NCBI GenBank assembly: GCA_035654175.1
Contig: DASRXL010000241.1
Coordinates: forward strand, 1-47,807
Source of the DNA: PNC22 sp035654175
Lineage (GTDB): Bacteria; Planctomycetota; Phycisphaerae; Phycisphaerales; UBA1924
Direction of reading: 5' to 3'
Length of the DNA: 47,807 bases
The position numbers and the translations under genes were made by a program. The notes beneath the pieces are model-generated. The model was not told where the DNA came from. It did no database searches and worked only from the letters and a program-made list of their open reading frames with translations. Positions 17,444 through 26,882 of the stretch are shown piece by piece (position 1 is the first letter of the stretch; each line of letters opens with the position of its first letter).

Positions 17444-18133
17444 ATGACCGCACCACGCCCATCCAGGTTCGCACCGGCCGCCGCGGCGGTGATGCTCGCC
17501 GCGCTGCTCGGGTGGAACATGGTCGAGCAGGACACCTCCGGCGGCGTGGATCAGTACATGGCGCGGGCGGAGGCGCAGATCGACGCGGTGCCCTTCCGCA
17601 TCGGCCGCTTCCTGGGCACGGAGATGCCGATCCCCCAGCTTCCGGGGATCATCCGGCTGCTGGGGCGGCACCACATCCTGCAGCGTCGCTACGTGGACCC
17701 CGCGACCGGGGACGCCTTCTCGCTGCTGATCGTGCATTGCCAGCGGGCCGACAGCATGTACGGCCACTACCCGCCCAACTGCTATCCCAACGGCGGCTGG
17801 ATCGCGGAGCGCACCGCGGAGAACGTCGTCGTCGCCGCGGACGAGGTCGAGATCCCCGCGCGCCGGTACCGCTTCCGGCACGACGGCGGGATCGTCCCCG
17901 AGCGCGCCGACATCCTCGGGTTTTTCGTGGTGCCGGCGGGGCAGTCCCGCTTCGGGGGGGACATGCGGCTGGTGGACATGTCGTCCCGGTCGCCCTCGAC
18001 CGACAAGCTCGGGGCCGCGCAGGTGCAGATCCTGACGCCGGCGGACATGCCCGAAGAGGTTCGAACCGAGGTCTGGAGCGCGGCGCTCGAGGCGATCGCG
18101 CCGGTGCTCCAGACGATCGCGGAGGGCGTCTGA
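17444..18133 (+). CDS. EpsI-like exosortase-associated protein
   Basis: This 229-residue protein has an N-terminal hydrophobic segment (AAAAVMLAALLGW, about 9-21) and then a periplasmic EpsI-type domain: VPFRIGRFLGTEMPIP, then LLIVHCQRADSMYGHYPPNCYPNGGW, equivalent to the EpsI box that typically reads HSPE-x-C-P-x-GW. In many exosortase loci EpsI is fused to, or placed directly after, the exosortase, as here. Its biochemical role is unknown, but it co-occurs with EPS production. ATG 17444 lies 7 bases after the exosortase stop, and the stop overlaps the next ATG. Confidence 0.85.
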   Translation: MTAPRPSRFAPAAAAVMLAALLGWNMVEQDTSGGVDQYMARAEAQIDAVPFRIGRFLGTEMPIPQLPGIIRLLGRHHILQRRYVDPATGDAFSLLIVHCQRADSMYGHYPPNCYPNGGWIAERTAENVVVAADEVEIPARRYRFRHDGGIVPERADILGFFVVPAGQSRFGGDMRLVDMSSRSPSTDKLGAAQVQILTPADMPEEVRTEVWSAALEAIAPVLQTIAEGV

Positions 18134-20331
18134 TGGAGTACGAGATCACCCACGCGCAGGACTGGTTCGACGAAGAGCCCGCGCAGGAGCCGTCGCAATC
18201 GGTCAACCCGCTGCTGGTGGTGCACCGCTGCCTGCGGGGTCGGTACGCGCTGGCGGCGATCCTCGGCGCGGCCCTCGCCGTGCCCTGCGCCGTGCTCGGC
18301 TTCGTGGCGATCCCGCCCAAGTACACGAGCACGGGCATCGTCCACATCGCGCCGACGCAGTCGCGCCTGATCTACGAGAACGAGTACAACGAGCCGATGT
18401 CGGCGTTCGAGAGCTACGTGCAGAGCGAGGCCGCGACGCTCGAGAGCTGGCGGGTGATCGAGTCCGCCACCCAGAACGCCGAGCTGCTCGCCGCCGGGTG
18501 GCCCGCGGGGCCGGACGGCGCCGTGGCGCTCATGGAAGGCCTCGACGTGTACGTGCCCAACCGCGGGCAGAACATCTTCGTCTCCGTCACCCACGACGAG
18601 CCGAGGCTGGCCAAGGCCGCCGTGGACGCGGTGCTCGAGGCCTACTCGCGCATGTCCATCGACGCCCAAGCGATCGAGATGAACAACAAGATCGACGAGC
18701 TCGACCGGCTCGCTCGGGGCTTCCGGGAGGCCGCCGACGCGGCCCGCACCGCGGCGTACCGCATCGCCGAGGCGGAGGGGACCGACGACCTCGAGCGCCG
18801 GCGCCAGGCCAAGCACGACCAGGTGGAGATGCTCGAGAAGCAGATCCTGGACTACGAGATCGAGCTCGCCCGCTTCAAGGGGTCCGAGGCGCCGGCCGGG
18901 CAGGAGGAAGCGCCCCCCGCCGTCGCGCCCGAGATGCTTGCGCAGCACGACCCCGACCTGCGTCGGCTGCTGAACCAGAAGGCCGCCGCCGAGTTCGAGC
19001 TCTCGACGATGGAGCAGAAGTACGCCCCCGAGCACCGGGCCGTGGTCACGGCGCGCGAGAACATCGCGACGCTCGACCGCATGATCGACGCCCAGGTGGC
19101 CCTGGTCGCGAGCAGCGGCGTGGCGGCGGGCCCCTCCGCCCAGTCGCTCGCCCTGAACATGAGCAAGCGGGAGCTCCTCACTGGGCTCGAGGAGCTCCGC
19201 CGTCTGCGGGACCTCACCGACGAGCAGGCCAAGCGCTGGGGCAAGCTCGCGCTGACCATCGCCCAGGAGCGCGACCGCGCCGCCCGGGCGGACGAGCAGT
19301 ACGAGCTCGCGCGCGCTCGCCTCGACGCCCTGGAGATCGAGAAGCGCACGGGCACGCTCGGGCGCATCTCCGTCAACCAGGAGGGCTCCCCGCCCCTCAA
19401 GCCCTCCACCGACCGTCGCATCCCCCTGGCGGTGCTCGGCGCGCTCGGCGGCGGCGGCGTGGGCGTGTCGGTGGTCGCGCTGATCGGCTTCCTCTTCCCC
19501 AAGTACCGCTACATCGGCGACCTGGACGCGACGACGCGCAACGTGTTCGTCTTCGGCGCCGTCCCCGAGCTCGACGCCGCGGACCCCGAGTCGCGCGAGC
19601 TCGTTGCGGCGAGCGTGCACCAGGTGCGTTCGGTCATCGACGCGCGCCTGCTCGGCACGAGCGATCGCGCCCTCGTGCACCTGGTCACGAGCGCCGGGGC
19701 CGCGGAGGGCAAGAGCACGATCGCGCTCCGGCTGGCCAAGTCCTTCGCGGCGACCGGGCGCAAGACCCTGCTGATCGATTCCGACATGGTCGGTCGCCGG
19801 CTCTCGGTCGAGTTCGATCTCGTCGGCGCACCCGGATTCGCCGACGCCGTCACCAGCCCCGAGTCCGCGGGGCGGGCGGTCCACGCGACCCCGGTGCCCG
19901 ACCTGTTCCTGATGCCCTGCGGGCGGACGGACCGCGTGGACCCGGCCCAGGTCTCCGCCCGGCGCGCGGAGGCGATGCTCGCGGCGCTGCACCACGAGTT
20001 CCAGGCCATCGTCGTGGACTCCGGGCCGATCCTCGGCAGCCTCGAGGCGCAGGCCGTCTCGGCGGTCGCCGACGAGGTGATGCTCGTGGTGACGCGCGGG
20101 CGCGAGGTGCGCCAGGTCAAGCTCGCGATCGACCGGCTGCACCGGCTCGGGGCCCGCAGGATCGGCGTCGTGTTCAACCGCGCGACCCGGCACGACGTCG
20201 AGCGCAGCACGAGCGTCAGCTTCACCAGCCAGCGTGCCGCGGGCGTCCGCGCGGGGTGGGGTGAGCCCGAGGCGAACGGCGTCGCCGAGGACGAGGGCCT
20301 CGTGGCCGGAGAGCCCGCCGCACGGACCTGA
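18133..20331 (+). CDS. Wzz/GumC chain-length regulator fused to BY-kinase-like ATPase
   Basis: This 732-residue protein has a Wzz-like N terminus with a membrane helix at about 40-60 (ALAAILGAALAVPCAVLGF). A long periplasmic coiled coil spans about 180-405 (EMLEKQILDYEIELA, KYAPEHRAVVTARENI), with a second helix at about 430-455. The cytoplasmic ATPase has Walker A at 520-529 (SAGAAEGKST), A' at 546-551 (LLIDSD) and Walker B at 626-630 (IVVDS). BY-kinases normally autophosphorylate a C-terminal tyrosine cluster; here residues 461-732 contain no tyrosine at all, and the tail is Gly/Ala/Glu-rich. It probably still controls chain length and export, with regulation changed. It overlaps EpsI and lies 9 bases before the sugar transferase gene. 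Confidence 0.88.
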   Translation: MEYEITHAQDWFDEEPAQEPSQSVNPLLVVHRCLRGRYALAAILGAALAVPCAVLGFVAIPPKYTSTGIVHIAPTQSRLIYENEYNEPMSAFESYVQSEAATLESWRVIESATQNAELLAAGWPAGPDGAVALMEGLDVYVPNRGQNIFVSVTHDEPRLAKAAVDAVLEAYSRMSIDAQAIEMNNKIDELDRLARGFREAADAARTAAYRIAEAEGTDDLERRRQAKHDQVEMLEKQILDYEIELARFKGSEAPAGQEEAPPAVAPEMLAQHDPDLRRLLNQKAAAEFELSTMEQKYAPEHRAVVTARENIATLDRMIDAQVALVASSGVAAGPSAQSLALNMSKRELLTGLEELRRLRDLTDEQAKRWGKLALTIAQERDRAARADEQYELARARLDALEIEKRTGTLGRISVNQEGSPPLKPSTDRRIPLAVLGALGGGGVGVSVVALIGFLFPKYRYIGDLDATTRNVFVFGAVPELDAADPESRELVAASVHQVRSVIDARLLGTSDRALVHLVTSAGAAEGKSTIALRLAKSFAATGRKTLLIDSDMVGRRLSVEFDLVGAPGFADAVTSPESAGRAVHATPVPDLFLMPCGRTDRVDPAQVSARRAEAMLAALHHEFQAIVVDSGPILGSLEAQAVSAVADEVMLVVTRGREVRQVKLAIDRLHRLGARRIGVVFNRATRHDVERSTSVSFTSQRAAGVRAGWGEPEANGVAEDEGLVAGEPAART

Positions 20332-20340
20332 GCCCCGCCG

Positions 20341-21762
20341 ATGAGCGCCGGTGCGCAAACCATCCCCCGCCTCGAAGCCCCGAGCGAGCCGCGCGTGTGG
20401 GGGGCCGGCCCGCTGGCCCTGCACGACCGTGTGTGGGCCTCGCGCGGGGTGCAGGTGGTCCGCCCGGGCGAGCGCGCGCCTGCCCGCGACGGGCCGGTGC
20501 TCTACCTCCTGCTCGCGCCCGCGGCGCTCGTGGAGTTCGACCTCGAGCCGGTGATCAAGCGCCTCCACTGGATGAAGCCGCGCGCCGTGCGGGTGCGCGT
20601 CGTGGATCGCTCCGAGCAGCCATACCGCGAGCGCGTCAAGAGCGACGGCGCGGGGCGGCTGGTCGAGATCCGGCGCGAGTACCACCAGCAGACCGCGGCG
20701 ACCGGTCGCGCGTGGATCAGCGCCGACCCGGGGGTCGCGAAGCTGTGGCACGAAGCCCGCTCGCCGCGCGACGCCCTCGACCGGATGCGCCGCCTGGCGC
20801 GCGATCACCAGACCGCGCCGCTCGCGCTCGAGGGATCGGTGCAGTACGCCCACGCCCCGCGCGGGGTGCAGCGCTGGCTGGGCGAGGCCGCCCCGCTGTG
20901 GCGCCGCGCGTCGGCGGTGTTCGCCGATGTCTACGAGTTCGCGCCCGGGGTGTGGGCCCACGAGTCTGCGGTGATCTCGCCGGACGCCCGCTTCGTCGGG
21001 CCCGTCTGGGTGGGCGCGGGACGCACGGTCGGGCCAGGCGCGATCGTGATCGGGCCCGCGATCATGGCGGACGATCCCCGCGTCCCGGCCCCGCCGATGG
21101 AGGCCGTGCCCTGGGAGGTCGTGAAGTCGCCGTCCTGGGAGCTGCCCTCGATCATCGACCCCGGCGCCGACCTGCGCCGGATCGTCAAGCGGCTCTTCGA
21201 CATCGCGTTCAGCGCGTGCGTGCTTGCCGCGACGGCCCCGCTGTACCCGCTCATCATGCTCGCGATCCACCTGGAGGACGGCCGTCCGTTCTTCTTCGCG
21301 CACACGCGGCAGACGCTCGGCGGGCGCGACTTCCCCTGCTACAAGTTCCGCACCATGTGCCGCGAAGCCGAGAAGATGAAGAAAGACCTTGTCGCGGCGA
21401 ACGTGGCGGACGGGCCGCAGTTCTTCATCCCCGACGATCCGCGCCTGCTCCGGGTGGGACGGATCCTGCGCAAATGGCAGCTCGACGAGCTGCCGCAGTT
21501 CTGGAACGTCCTGCTCGGACACATGAGCGTGGTGGGCCCGCGCCCGAGCCCTGACCGGGAGAACCAGTATTGCCCGGCGTGGCGCGAGGCCCGCCTGAGC
21601 GTGCGCCCGGGCGTCACGGGTCTGTGGCAGGTCCGGCGCACGCGCGAGCCGCTCACGGACTTCCAGGAGTGGATCCGGTACGACCTGGAGTACGTGAAGC
21701 ACCAGTCGCTCGGGCGCGACCTGGGCATCATCTTCGAGACAGTCAGGCAGATTCTGAGGTAA
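20341..21762 (+). CDS. Initiating sugar transferase (PF02397) with hexapeptide-bearing N-terminal domain
   Basis: This 473-residue protein has a C-terminal half (about 280-473) that is a bacterial sugar transferase: RIVKRLFDIAFSACVLAATAPLYPLIMLAI (membrane re-entrant helix), YKFRTM (334-339), QLDELPQFWNVLLGHMSVVGPRP (380-402) and RPGVTGLWQV. Such enzymes put the first sugar-1-phosphate on undecaprenyl phosphate. Instead of the usual membrane-spanning N-terminal region, it has a soluble domain with hexapeptide-like turns (about 207-240, ESAVISPDARFVGPVWVGAGRTVG) that looks like a remnant nucleotidyltransferase and recalls the protein at 15662. The start is ATG 20341. The gene is part of the EPS operon, 12 bases before the TPR gene. 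Confidence 0.85.
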   Translation: MSAGAQTIPRLEAPSEPRVWGAGPLALHDRVWASRGVQVVRPGERAPARDGPVLYLLLAPAALVEFDLEPVIKRLHWMKPRAVRVRVVDRSEQPYRERVKSDGAGRLVEIRREYHQQTAATGRAWISADPGVAKLWHEARSPRDALDRMRRLARDHQTAPLALEGSVQYAHAPRGVQRWLGEAAPLWRRASAVFADVYEFAPGVWAHESAVISPDARFVGPVWVGAGRTVGPGAIVIGPAIMADDPRVPAPPMEAVPWEVVKSPSWELPSIIDPGADLRRIVKRLFDIAFSACVLAATAPLYPLIMLAIHLEDGRPFFFAHTRQTLGGRDFPCYKFRTMCREAEKMKKDLVAANVADGPQFFIPDDPRLLRVGRILRKWQLDELPQFWNVLLGHMSVVGPRPSPDRENQYCPAWREARLSVRPGVTGLWQVRRTREPLTDFQEWIRYDLEYVKHQSLGRDLGIIFETVRQILR

Positions 21763-21774
21763 GGAGGCCGTCCC

Positions 21775-24700
21775 ATGGCCAAGAGCCGCGCCCAACGCAA
21801 GCGAATCATCCTCGCCGCCACGGTCTTCGCCGTCGTGGGTCTGGCCGCCGGCGCCTACGGCGTCAGGCAGGCGCAGATCAGGCGGAACATGGACCGCTGG
21901 CTCGTGGAGGGCACCGCCGCGCACGAGCGCGGAGACTACGCGGCGGCGCTGGACAACCTGAACCAGTACATCTCGCGCGACAAGACCAACGCCCGCGCGC
22001 TCCTGGACTTTGCCGACAGCCGCAAGCGGATCCCCGTTCCCGGGAACGCGCACCTGGAGCAGGCGATCCGCGTGGTCCAGACCGCGCTCGCCCTCGAGCC
22101 CGACTCGCTCGAGGGCCACCTGATGCTGATGCAGCTGTACATCGACGCGGGCTACGTCACCGAGGCCAAGGACGCCGCGGAGCGCGTGATCGAGCTCGAC
22201 AGCACCAACATCCAGGCGCACCGCACGCGTATCGCGGCGCTCAACGACACCGGTCAGGACGCCGCGCTCGTCGATGCCGCCATGCGGATGGCCGACGCCC
22301 TGCCCGACGACCTGTCGGCGCAGCGGGAGGTGCTCGCCTATCTGATGGCCGGCGGCGCCGACGTGGAGCGGACGGAGGCGTTCGTCGTGGATTGCGCCGA
22401 CCGCTTCGAGCCGCAGCTGGGGCTGGAGCTCATGCGGGCCATGGTGGCGCTGCACCGTCTTTCCCGGTCGGAGCCGAACTCCGAGGCGTACGGGGCGCAG
22501 CTGGCCCGCGCCGAGGAGCACCTGCGCACCGCCGCCACGATGGAGGTCCGCTCCGGGCAGGAGGCGGTGGCGCTCGTCGAGATGCTCGACGACATGGGCG
22601 GGCGGCTCCCCGGCCTGGCCGACCAGACCATGGCGCGGCTGATGCAGGACCCACGCTTCGCCGAGCCCCTGGCCACGCTCGCCGCGGAGCGCGCCTGGAC
22701 GAGCGGCGAGAACGCTCGCGCCGGCCGCGTGCTGGTCGAGAGCATCCCCGACCTGAGCAAGGCCGATGACGAGGCGATCGGCTGGCTCGCCATGACCCCT
22801 GTGCCCGAGGCGGCGGACGCGCGCCGGATCCTCGCCGAGCGGGCTACCCCCGAGGCCCGCAACTGGTCGATTCTGGCGGATGCCTACGGCCACCTCGACG
22901 CCGATCGCCCTCTCGAAGCCGCCGGCGCTCTCAACACGCTCACCGTCACCGATCAGGTGAACGCGCGGGCCATGGCCGCCTACCTTCGCGGCGTTGTGGA
23001 CGCCGCACTCGGCGAGACCGCCCGCGCCGCCGCGCGCTGGGAGGAGCTTCTCGCCGCCGAGGGCGGCTGGGCGGTTGTACGGCGCCGCCTCGTCCAGGCC
23101 TATATCTCCCTCGAGCGCCTGGACGACGCGGAGCGCGTGCTGAGCGGCGGCAAGCTGCCCGGGCTGGATCCGCTCGAGCTCGCCACGCGCCTCGCGGAGC
23201 GGGACCCCACCCCCGAGCGCACCAAGCGGGCCGTCACCCTCGCGGAGATGGCGCTCAAGACCGCTCCCGACATGCTCAGCGTCAGGGCTTGGTCCGCGCG
23301 GGCGTTCGCGGTGGCCGAGGATGCGGAGCGATCGAGAGCCCTGGTGGATGGGATCATCGCCGAGGATGCGCTCGGGAACTCCCTGCCGATCCTGGAGCTG
23401 GCGACAGCGCTCGAGCCCCGGATGCCCGAGCTCGCGGCGGCGCTGCACTCGCGCCTGAGCCGGGAGTCGGACCAGCCGGTCGTGGCCTACCGGCTGGCCA
23501 TCGGCGAGGCGGCCGCCGGGCGCCTCGCCGAGGGTCGGGCCCTCCTCGAGCAGCGCGTGGCGGCGGCCGCGCCCGACGAGCAGCACACCTGGAAGCTGCT
23601 CCTGGCGCGGTACCTCGACGACATCGGATCGCCGGAGGCGGCGCCCATGTTCCTCGGGCTTTCCGCGGCGAAGCCCGCCGACCTGACCACGCAGCAGAAC
23701 GTGCTGAACAGCTCTTCGGTGTGGCTCGATCCGGCCCCGCTCGAGCCGGTGATCGGCCGCCTGGCGCAGATTACGGGCCGCCAGGGCCTGCAATGGCAGA
23801 TCTATCAGGCCAAGCGCGATCTCCTGCTGATCGAGCCGGGCGCCAAAGACGCCGAGCAGCGCGCCTCGGGCATCGTCCTCTCACTCTCCCGGGTGCTGCG
23901 AGAAGACCCCGACAACGTCGCGGCCCTGGACCTCTGCGCCGACGCCTCGGGGCTTCTGAAGGACCACGAGCGCCGGGCCGACTTCCTCGGCCGGGCGGTC
24001 CGGATGCGCCCCGCCGAGCCCGAGCGGCGCATGGAGCTGATCGATGCGCTCACCGTCGCCGGGCGCGTGGAGGAAGCCAAGCAGCACGCCCGTGCCCTCG
24101 CGGAGGTGAGGATCGACTCCCCGCAGCTCGCCCACGATCGCGCTCGCGTGCTCGAGCGTTTCGGGTTCTCCGAGCTCGCCCAGCGCGACTGGATTCGTCT
24201 GGGCGAGGCCGGCGAGCCCTCCGCCAAGCTCCGACTCGCGCTGCGCCTGCTCCGTGAGGGCAAGGCCGGGGAAGCCGACGCCCTGGTTCGAGAAGTGAGC
24301 GAGCTGCCGACCCTGCCGGAGTCCGTCATCATCGATCTCGCCGCGTACTGCTCCGTCTCGGGCCGCGTGGAGGAAGGCATCGCGGTGCTCAAGCGCCTGC
24401 CGGAGGAAGGAAAGTTCGGCAACCGCGACGAGGTCATCGCCAAGTACTTGTTCATCAACGACGGGAGCGCGGAGACGGCGGCGGAGCTCGAACGCATGGC
24501 GGGCGAGACTCGGCGCGGTGCGATCTGGGCGCTCGCGGCCCTCGAGTATCAAAGCATGGGCCGCCTGGAGGACACGAGCCGGCTTCTGGAGCAAGGCCTC
24601 GCGGCCCAGCCCGAGTCGCCGGAGCTGCTCGCCGTCCGTCGCATGCGCGAGGCGGAGGCTTCCCAGGACAAGAGCGCCTTCCTCGCCTTTCTCCGGGCCG

Positions 24701-25962
24701 TCCTGATCGCCGACACCACGCCCGAAGCGGCCGCCGTGGGTGTGCTGATCGATCGGCACCTCGCCGGGCGCGCATCCGTCGGCGAGCTCATCGACGGCCT
24801 GACCCGCATCAAGGCCGAGGCCCCGCTCTCCGAGCAGGCCTGGCTCGGCCTGGCCGCGTCCCAGTACGTCGCCGGCGAGCCGAACGCCATGCGCTCGACC
24901 CTGCTCGACGCGCTCGACGCGCTGCCGGCGAACGTCAACGCCGCCCGCCTCGCGTTGCAGCTGTTCCTGAACGCCTCGATGCCGGAGGACGCGCTCGTCG
25001 CCGCGCGGGCGCTGCGCGAGCGGCTTCCCGTCGCCGATTTCGGGGTGGACCTCACCATCGCCCAGCTGCTCACGCAGCTCGGACGCGCGCAGCAGGCTCT
25101 CCCCGTGCTCGAGCCGTGGCGATCGCGCATCGCCGCCGCGGGGGCCGAGCGGCCGAGAGACGTGGTCGCGCTCGGAGCCGCTCTCGCGGCGAGCGGCAAC
25201 GTCGACGCGGCGGACGAGCTGCTCTCACAGCTCGTCACGACGCACCCCCAGGGGGCCGCGCTCTACACCGCCGCGAGCGAGCACGTCCGGGACCCGGCCC
25301 TGCGGCGCGCCTGGCTCGAGCGGGGGACCCCGCTGGCCCTCGAGGACGGGGAGCTGCCCGTGCTGCTCGACCTGGTGAACAGCTGGTGGGACTTCGCCGC
25401 GACGACCCGGGCCGACGGCGACATCCGCCGGGTAGCCGAGGTCGCGGAGGAGGCGATCAAGCGCGGCGGCGGGGATCGGATCGAGTTCCGGATGGCCGCG
25501 GCGACGGCGTACGACGCGCTGAAGGAGCCCGCGAGTGCGTTGCCTCATTACCGGGTGCTCGTGGAGCTGGCGCCGGACGCGCCGATGTGGCACAACAATC
25601 TGGCGTACGCCCTTCTGGCGGCGAAGCAGAGCGCCGCGGACGCGCTGGCCCACGCGAACCGGGCGGTCGAGCTGGAGCAGGCGGCGGGCAAGGAGAGCCC
25701 TGCGCTCCGCTCCTACCTGGACACGCAGGCCCAGGCGCTGCTGGCGAACGGCCAGCCCGACGAGGCCGCGGCGATCTACCGTTCGGCGCTGGCCTCCGAT
25801 AACCGTTGGGTGGTGGGCCTGCTGGGCCTGTGCGAAGCCCTGGCCGCGAGCGGACAGACCGAGGAAGCGAGGGTGCAGCTCTCGACCCTTGAATCGATGG
25901 AATTATCGGACGATCTAAGTTCTCGGACCAACGCCGTGCGGCAATCGCTCGGCAGGAACTAA
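21775..25962 (+). CDS. Large membrane-anchored TPR-repeat protein (exosortase/EPS-associated)
   Basis: This 1395-residue protein starts at ATG 21775 with AAGGAGG about 8 bases upstream. A single membrane segment (about 10-28, RIILAATVFAVVGLAAGAYG) follows a basic N terminus, so the rest should be periplasmic. Tetratricopeptide helices run through most of the length, for example GTAAHERGDYAAALDNLNQY, LEPDSLEGHLMLMQLYIDAGY, and near the end NNLAYALLAAKQSAADALAHANRAV. Large TPR proteins such as PrsT accompany exosortases in other bacteria, and this one sits between the EPS/exosortase genes and the substrate array. It could be an assembly scaffold for the polymer or a chaperone for substrates. 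Which one is unknown. Confidence 0.85.
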   Translation: MAKSRAQRKRIILAATVFAVVGLAAGAYGVRQAQIRRNMDRWLVEGTAAHERGDYAAALDNLNQYISRDKTNARALLDFADSRKRIPVPGNAHLEQAIRVVQTALALEPDSLEGHLMLMQLYIDAGYVTEAKDAAERVIELDSTNIQAHRTRIAALNDTGQDAALVDAAMRMADALPDDLSAQREVLAYLMAGGADVERTEAFVVDCADRFEPQLGLELMRAMVALHRLSRSEPNSEAYGAQLARAEEHLRTAATMEVRSGQEAVALVEMLDDMGGRLPGLADQTMARLMQDPRFAEPLATLAAERAWTSGENARAGRVLVESIPDLSKADDEAIGWLAMTPVPEAADARRILAERATPEARNWSILADAYGHLDADRPLEAAGALNTLTVTDQVNARAMAAYLRGVVDAALGETARAAARWEELLAAEGGWAVVRRRLVQAYISLERLDDAERVLSGGKLPGLDPLELATRLAERDPTPERTKRAVTLAEMALKTAPDMLSVRAWSARAFAVAEDAERSRALVDGIIAEDALGNSLPILELATALEPRMPELAAALHSRLSRESDQPVVAYRLAIGEAAAGRLAEGRALLEQRVAAAAPDEQHTWKLLLARYLDDIGSPEAAPMFLGLSAAKPADLTTQQNVLNSSSVWLDPAPLEPVIGRLAQITGRQGLQWQIYQAKRDLLLIEPGAKDAEQRASGIVLSLSRVLREDPDNVAALDLCADASGLLKDHERRADFLGRAVRMRPAEPERRMELIDALTVAGRVEEAKQHARALAEVRIDSPQLAHDRARVLERFGFSELAQRDWIRLGEAGEPSAKLRLALRLLREGKAGEADALVREVSELPTLPESVIIDLAAYCSVSGRVEEGIAVLKRLPEEGKFGNRDEVIAKYLFINDGSAETAAELERMAGETRRGAIWALAALEYQSMGRLEDTSRLLEQGLAAQPESPELLAVRRMREAEASQDKSAFLAFLRAVLIADTTPEAAAVGVLIDRHLAGRASVGELIDGLTRIKAEAPLSEQAWLGLAASQYVAGEPNAMRSTLLDALDALPANVNAARLALQLFLNASMPEDALVAARALRERLPVADFGVDLTIAQLLTQLGRAQQALPVLEPWRSRIAAAGAERPRDVVALGAALAASGNVDAADELLSQLVTTHPQGAALYTAASEHVRDPALRRAWLERGTPLALEDGELPVLLDLVNSWWDFAATTRADGDIRRVAEVAEEAIKRGGGDRIEFRMAAATAYDALKEPASALPHYRVLVELAPDAPMWHNNLAYALLAAKQSAADALAHANRAVELEQAAGKESPALRSYLDTQAQALLANGQPDEAAAIYRSALASDNRWVVGLLGLCEALAASGQTEEARVQLSTLESMELSDDLSSRTNAVRQSLGRN

Positions 25963-26047
25963 GGTCCGGATTCGTCTTCCGCCGGTGCGCAACTTATGCC
26001 TATCTCCCCGTAAACCAGGAATTTGCGCGCGAACCCCACGGAAAGCA

Positions 26048-26076
26048 TTGCCCGCGCTTTTTGTGCGGAGTATGCT
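26048..26076 (+). promoter_or_regulatory. Candidate sigma70 promoter for the substrate array
   Basis: TTGCCC (26048-26053), a 17-base spacer and TATGCT (26071-26076) match the sigma70 consensus at 4 of 6 positions in each box. The predicted start near 26083 would give a leader of about 75 bases before A1, with an element shared with A3 and A4 at its 5' end. Promoter usage in planctomycetes is poorly known, so this is a sequence match only. Confidence 0.45.
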
Positions 26077-26158
26077 CATGCCGGACTAGACAGCCACTGG
26101 GAGGCGGTCGGCCAGACATCTTGTTCTTTGTGTCTGCACCGGTTGTGGGAGAAGAGTT

Positions 26159-26794
26159 ATGATTCGCGCACCCTTTGTGGCGGCCGCGGCTGCGGTCGTC
26201 GGGATGGCTGGCGTTGCATGCGCCGAGCCCACGGTTGTGTTCGCTGACGGGCCCGGCAGCACGCAGGGCGGCATCTTTCACGCAGCGACGACCGCGCACG
26301 GCAGCTTCGACACGTTCTGCGTCGAGATCGGGGAGGGCCTGAGCTTCGGGTTCACCTACGAGTACACCATCGACACCGACGCCAAGTACAACGGGCAGGA
26401 CCAGAATTTCACCAACCCGCTCGACGCCGACACGGCGTTCATCTACACGGCGTTCCGGCAGGACCAGATCCGCACGCTGCTCGGCAAGCCGAACATGACC
26501 GACGAGGAGCTGGCCAACGCCGTGCAGCTCGCGGTGTGGGCGATCGAAAACGCCCAGAGCACCAACAACGCCGACGCGCTCAGCCTCGTGCAGGCGGCCG
26601 CCGACGCCATCGACGGCGGCGAGTGGAGCGGCCTCGGCTCGGTGCGCGTGCTCAACGTGTGGGATCCGGGCCACGTGGGAGATCCGGCCCACGCCAAGCA
26701 GGACACCCTCGTGATCGTCCCGCTCCCCTCGGGCGCGGGGCTCGCGGGCGCGGGCCTGCTGGCCGTCGGGCTGGTGTCACGGCGCCGGGAATAG
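26159..26794 (+). CDS. A1: secreted exosortase substrate with single Cys/Gln motif pair
   Basis: This 211-residue protein has a signal peptide (residues 1-22, cut likely before EPTVV), a type A domain, and a C-terminal sorting signal IVPLPSG, hydrophobic helix, SRRRE. The mature part has only one cysteine, Cys54 in FDTFCVE, and Gln123 in ANAVQLAVW, 69 residues later. This arrangement resembles Cys-Gln thioester surface domains, though the spacing is short. Conserved blocks shared with A2-A4 are DGPGSTQGGI, TAFIYTAFR, LLGKPN, EWSGLGSVRV and the WDPGHVG segment. The ribosome site is GGGAGAAG. A GC hairpin without a T-run (26844-26863) separates it from B1, so the two may be co-transcribed. Exosortase cleavage before the helix is the expected maturation. 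Confidence 0.88.
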   Translation: MIRAPFVAAAAAVVGMAGVACAEPTVVFADGPGSTQGGIFHAATTAHGSFDTFCVEIGEGLSFGFTYEYTIDTDAKYNGQDQNFTNPLDADTAFIYTAFRQDQIRTLLGKPNMTDEELANAVQLAVWAIENAQSTNNADALSLVQAAADAIDGGEWSGLGSVRVLNVWDPGHVGDPAHAKQDTLVIVPLPSGAGLAGAGLLAVGLVSRRRE

Positions 26795-26882
26795 ATGTGG
26801 TGGAAAAAGCACGAGCGGGAGGGCCGCTCGCTTTGGGTCGCAGCGCCCGGCGGATGCCGGGCGGGGAATCGGGAGGTTTCAA

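Noticed and set aside
17782..23793. 2003-codon minus-strand frame opposite the EPS genes
   Set aside because: Low-complexity His/Arg/Val/Leu sequence spanning five real plus-strand genes; a codon-bias artefact.
26844..26863. Terminator between A1 and B1
   Set aside because: An 8-bp GC stem is present but no T-run follows, and the B1 ribosome site lies just after it, so co-transcription is more likely.
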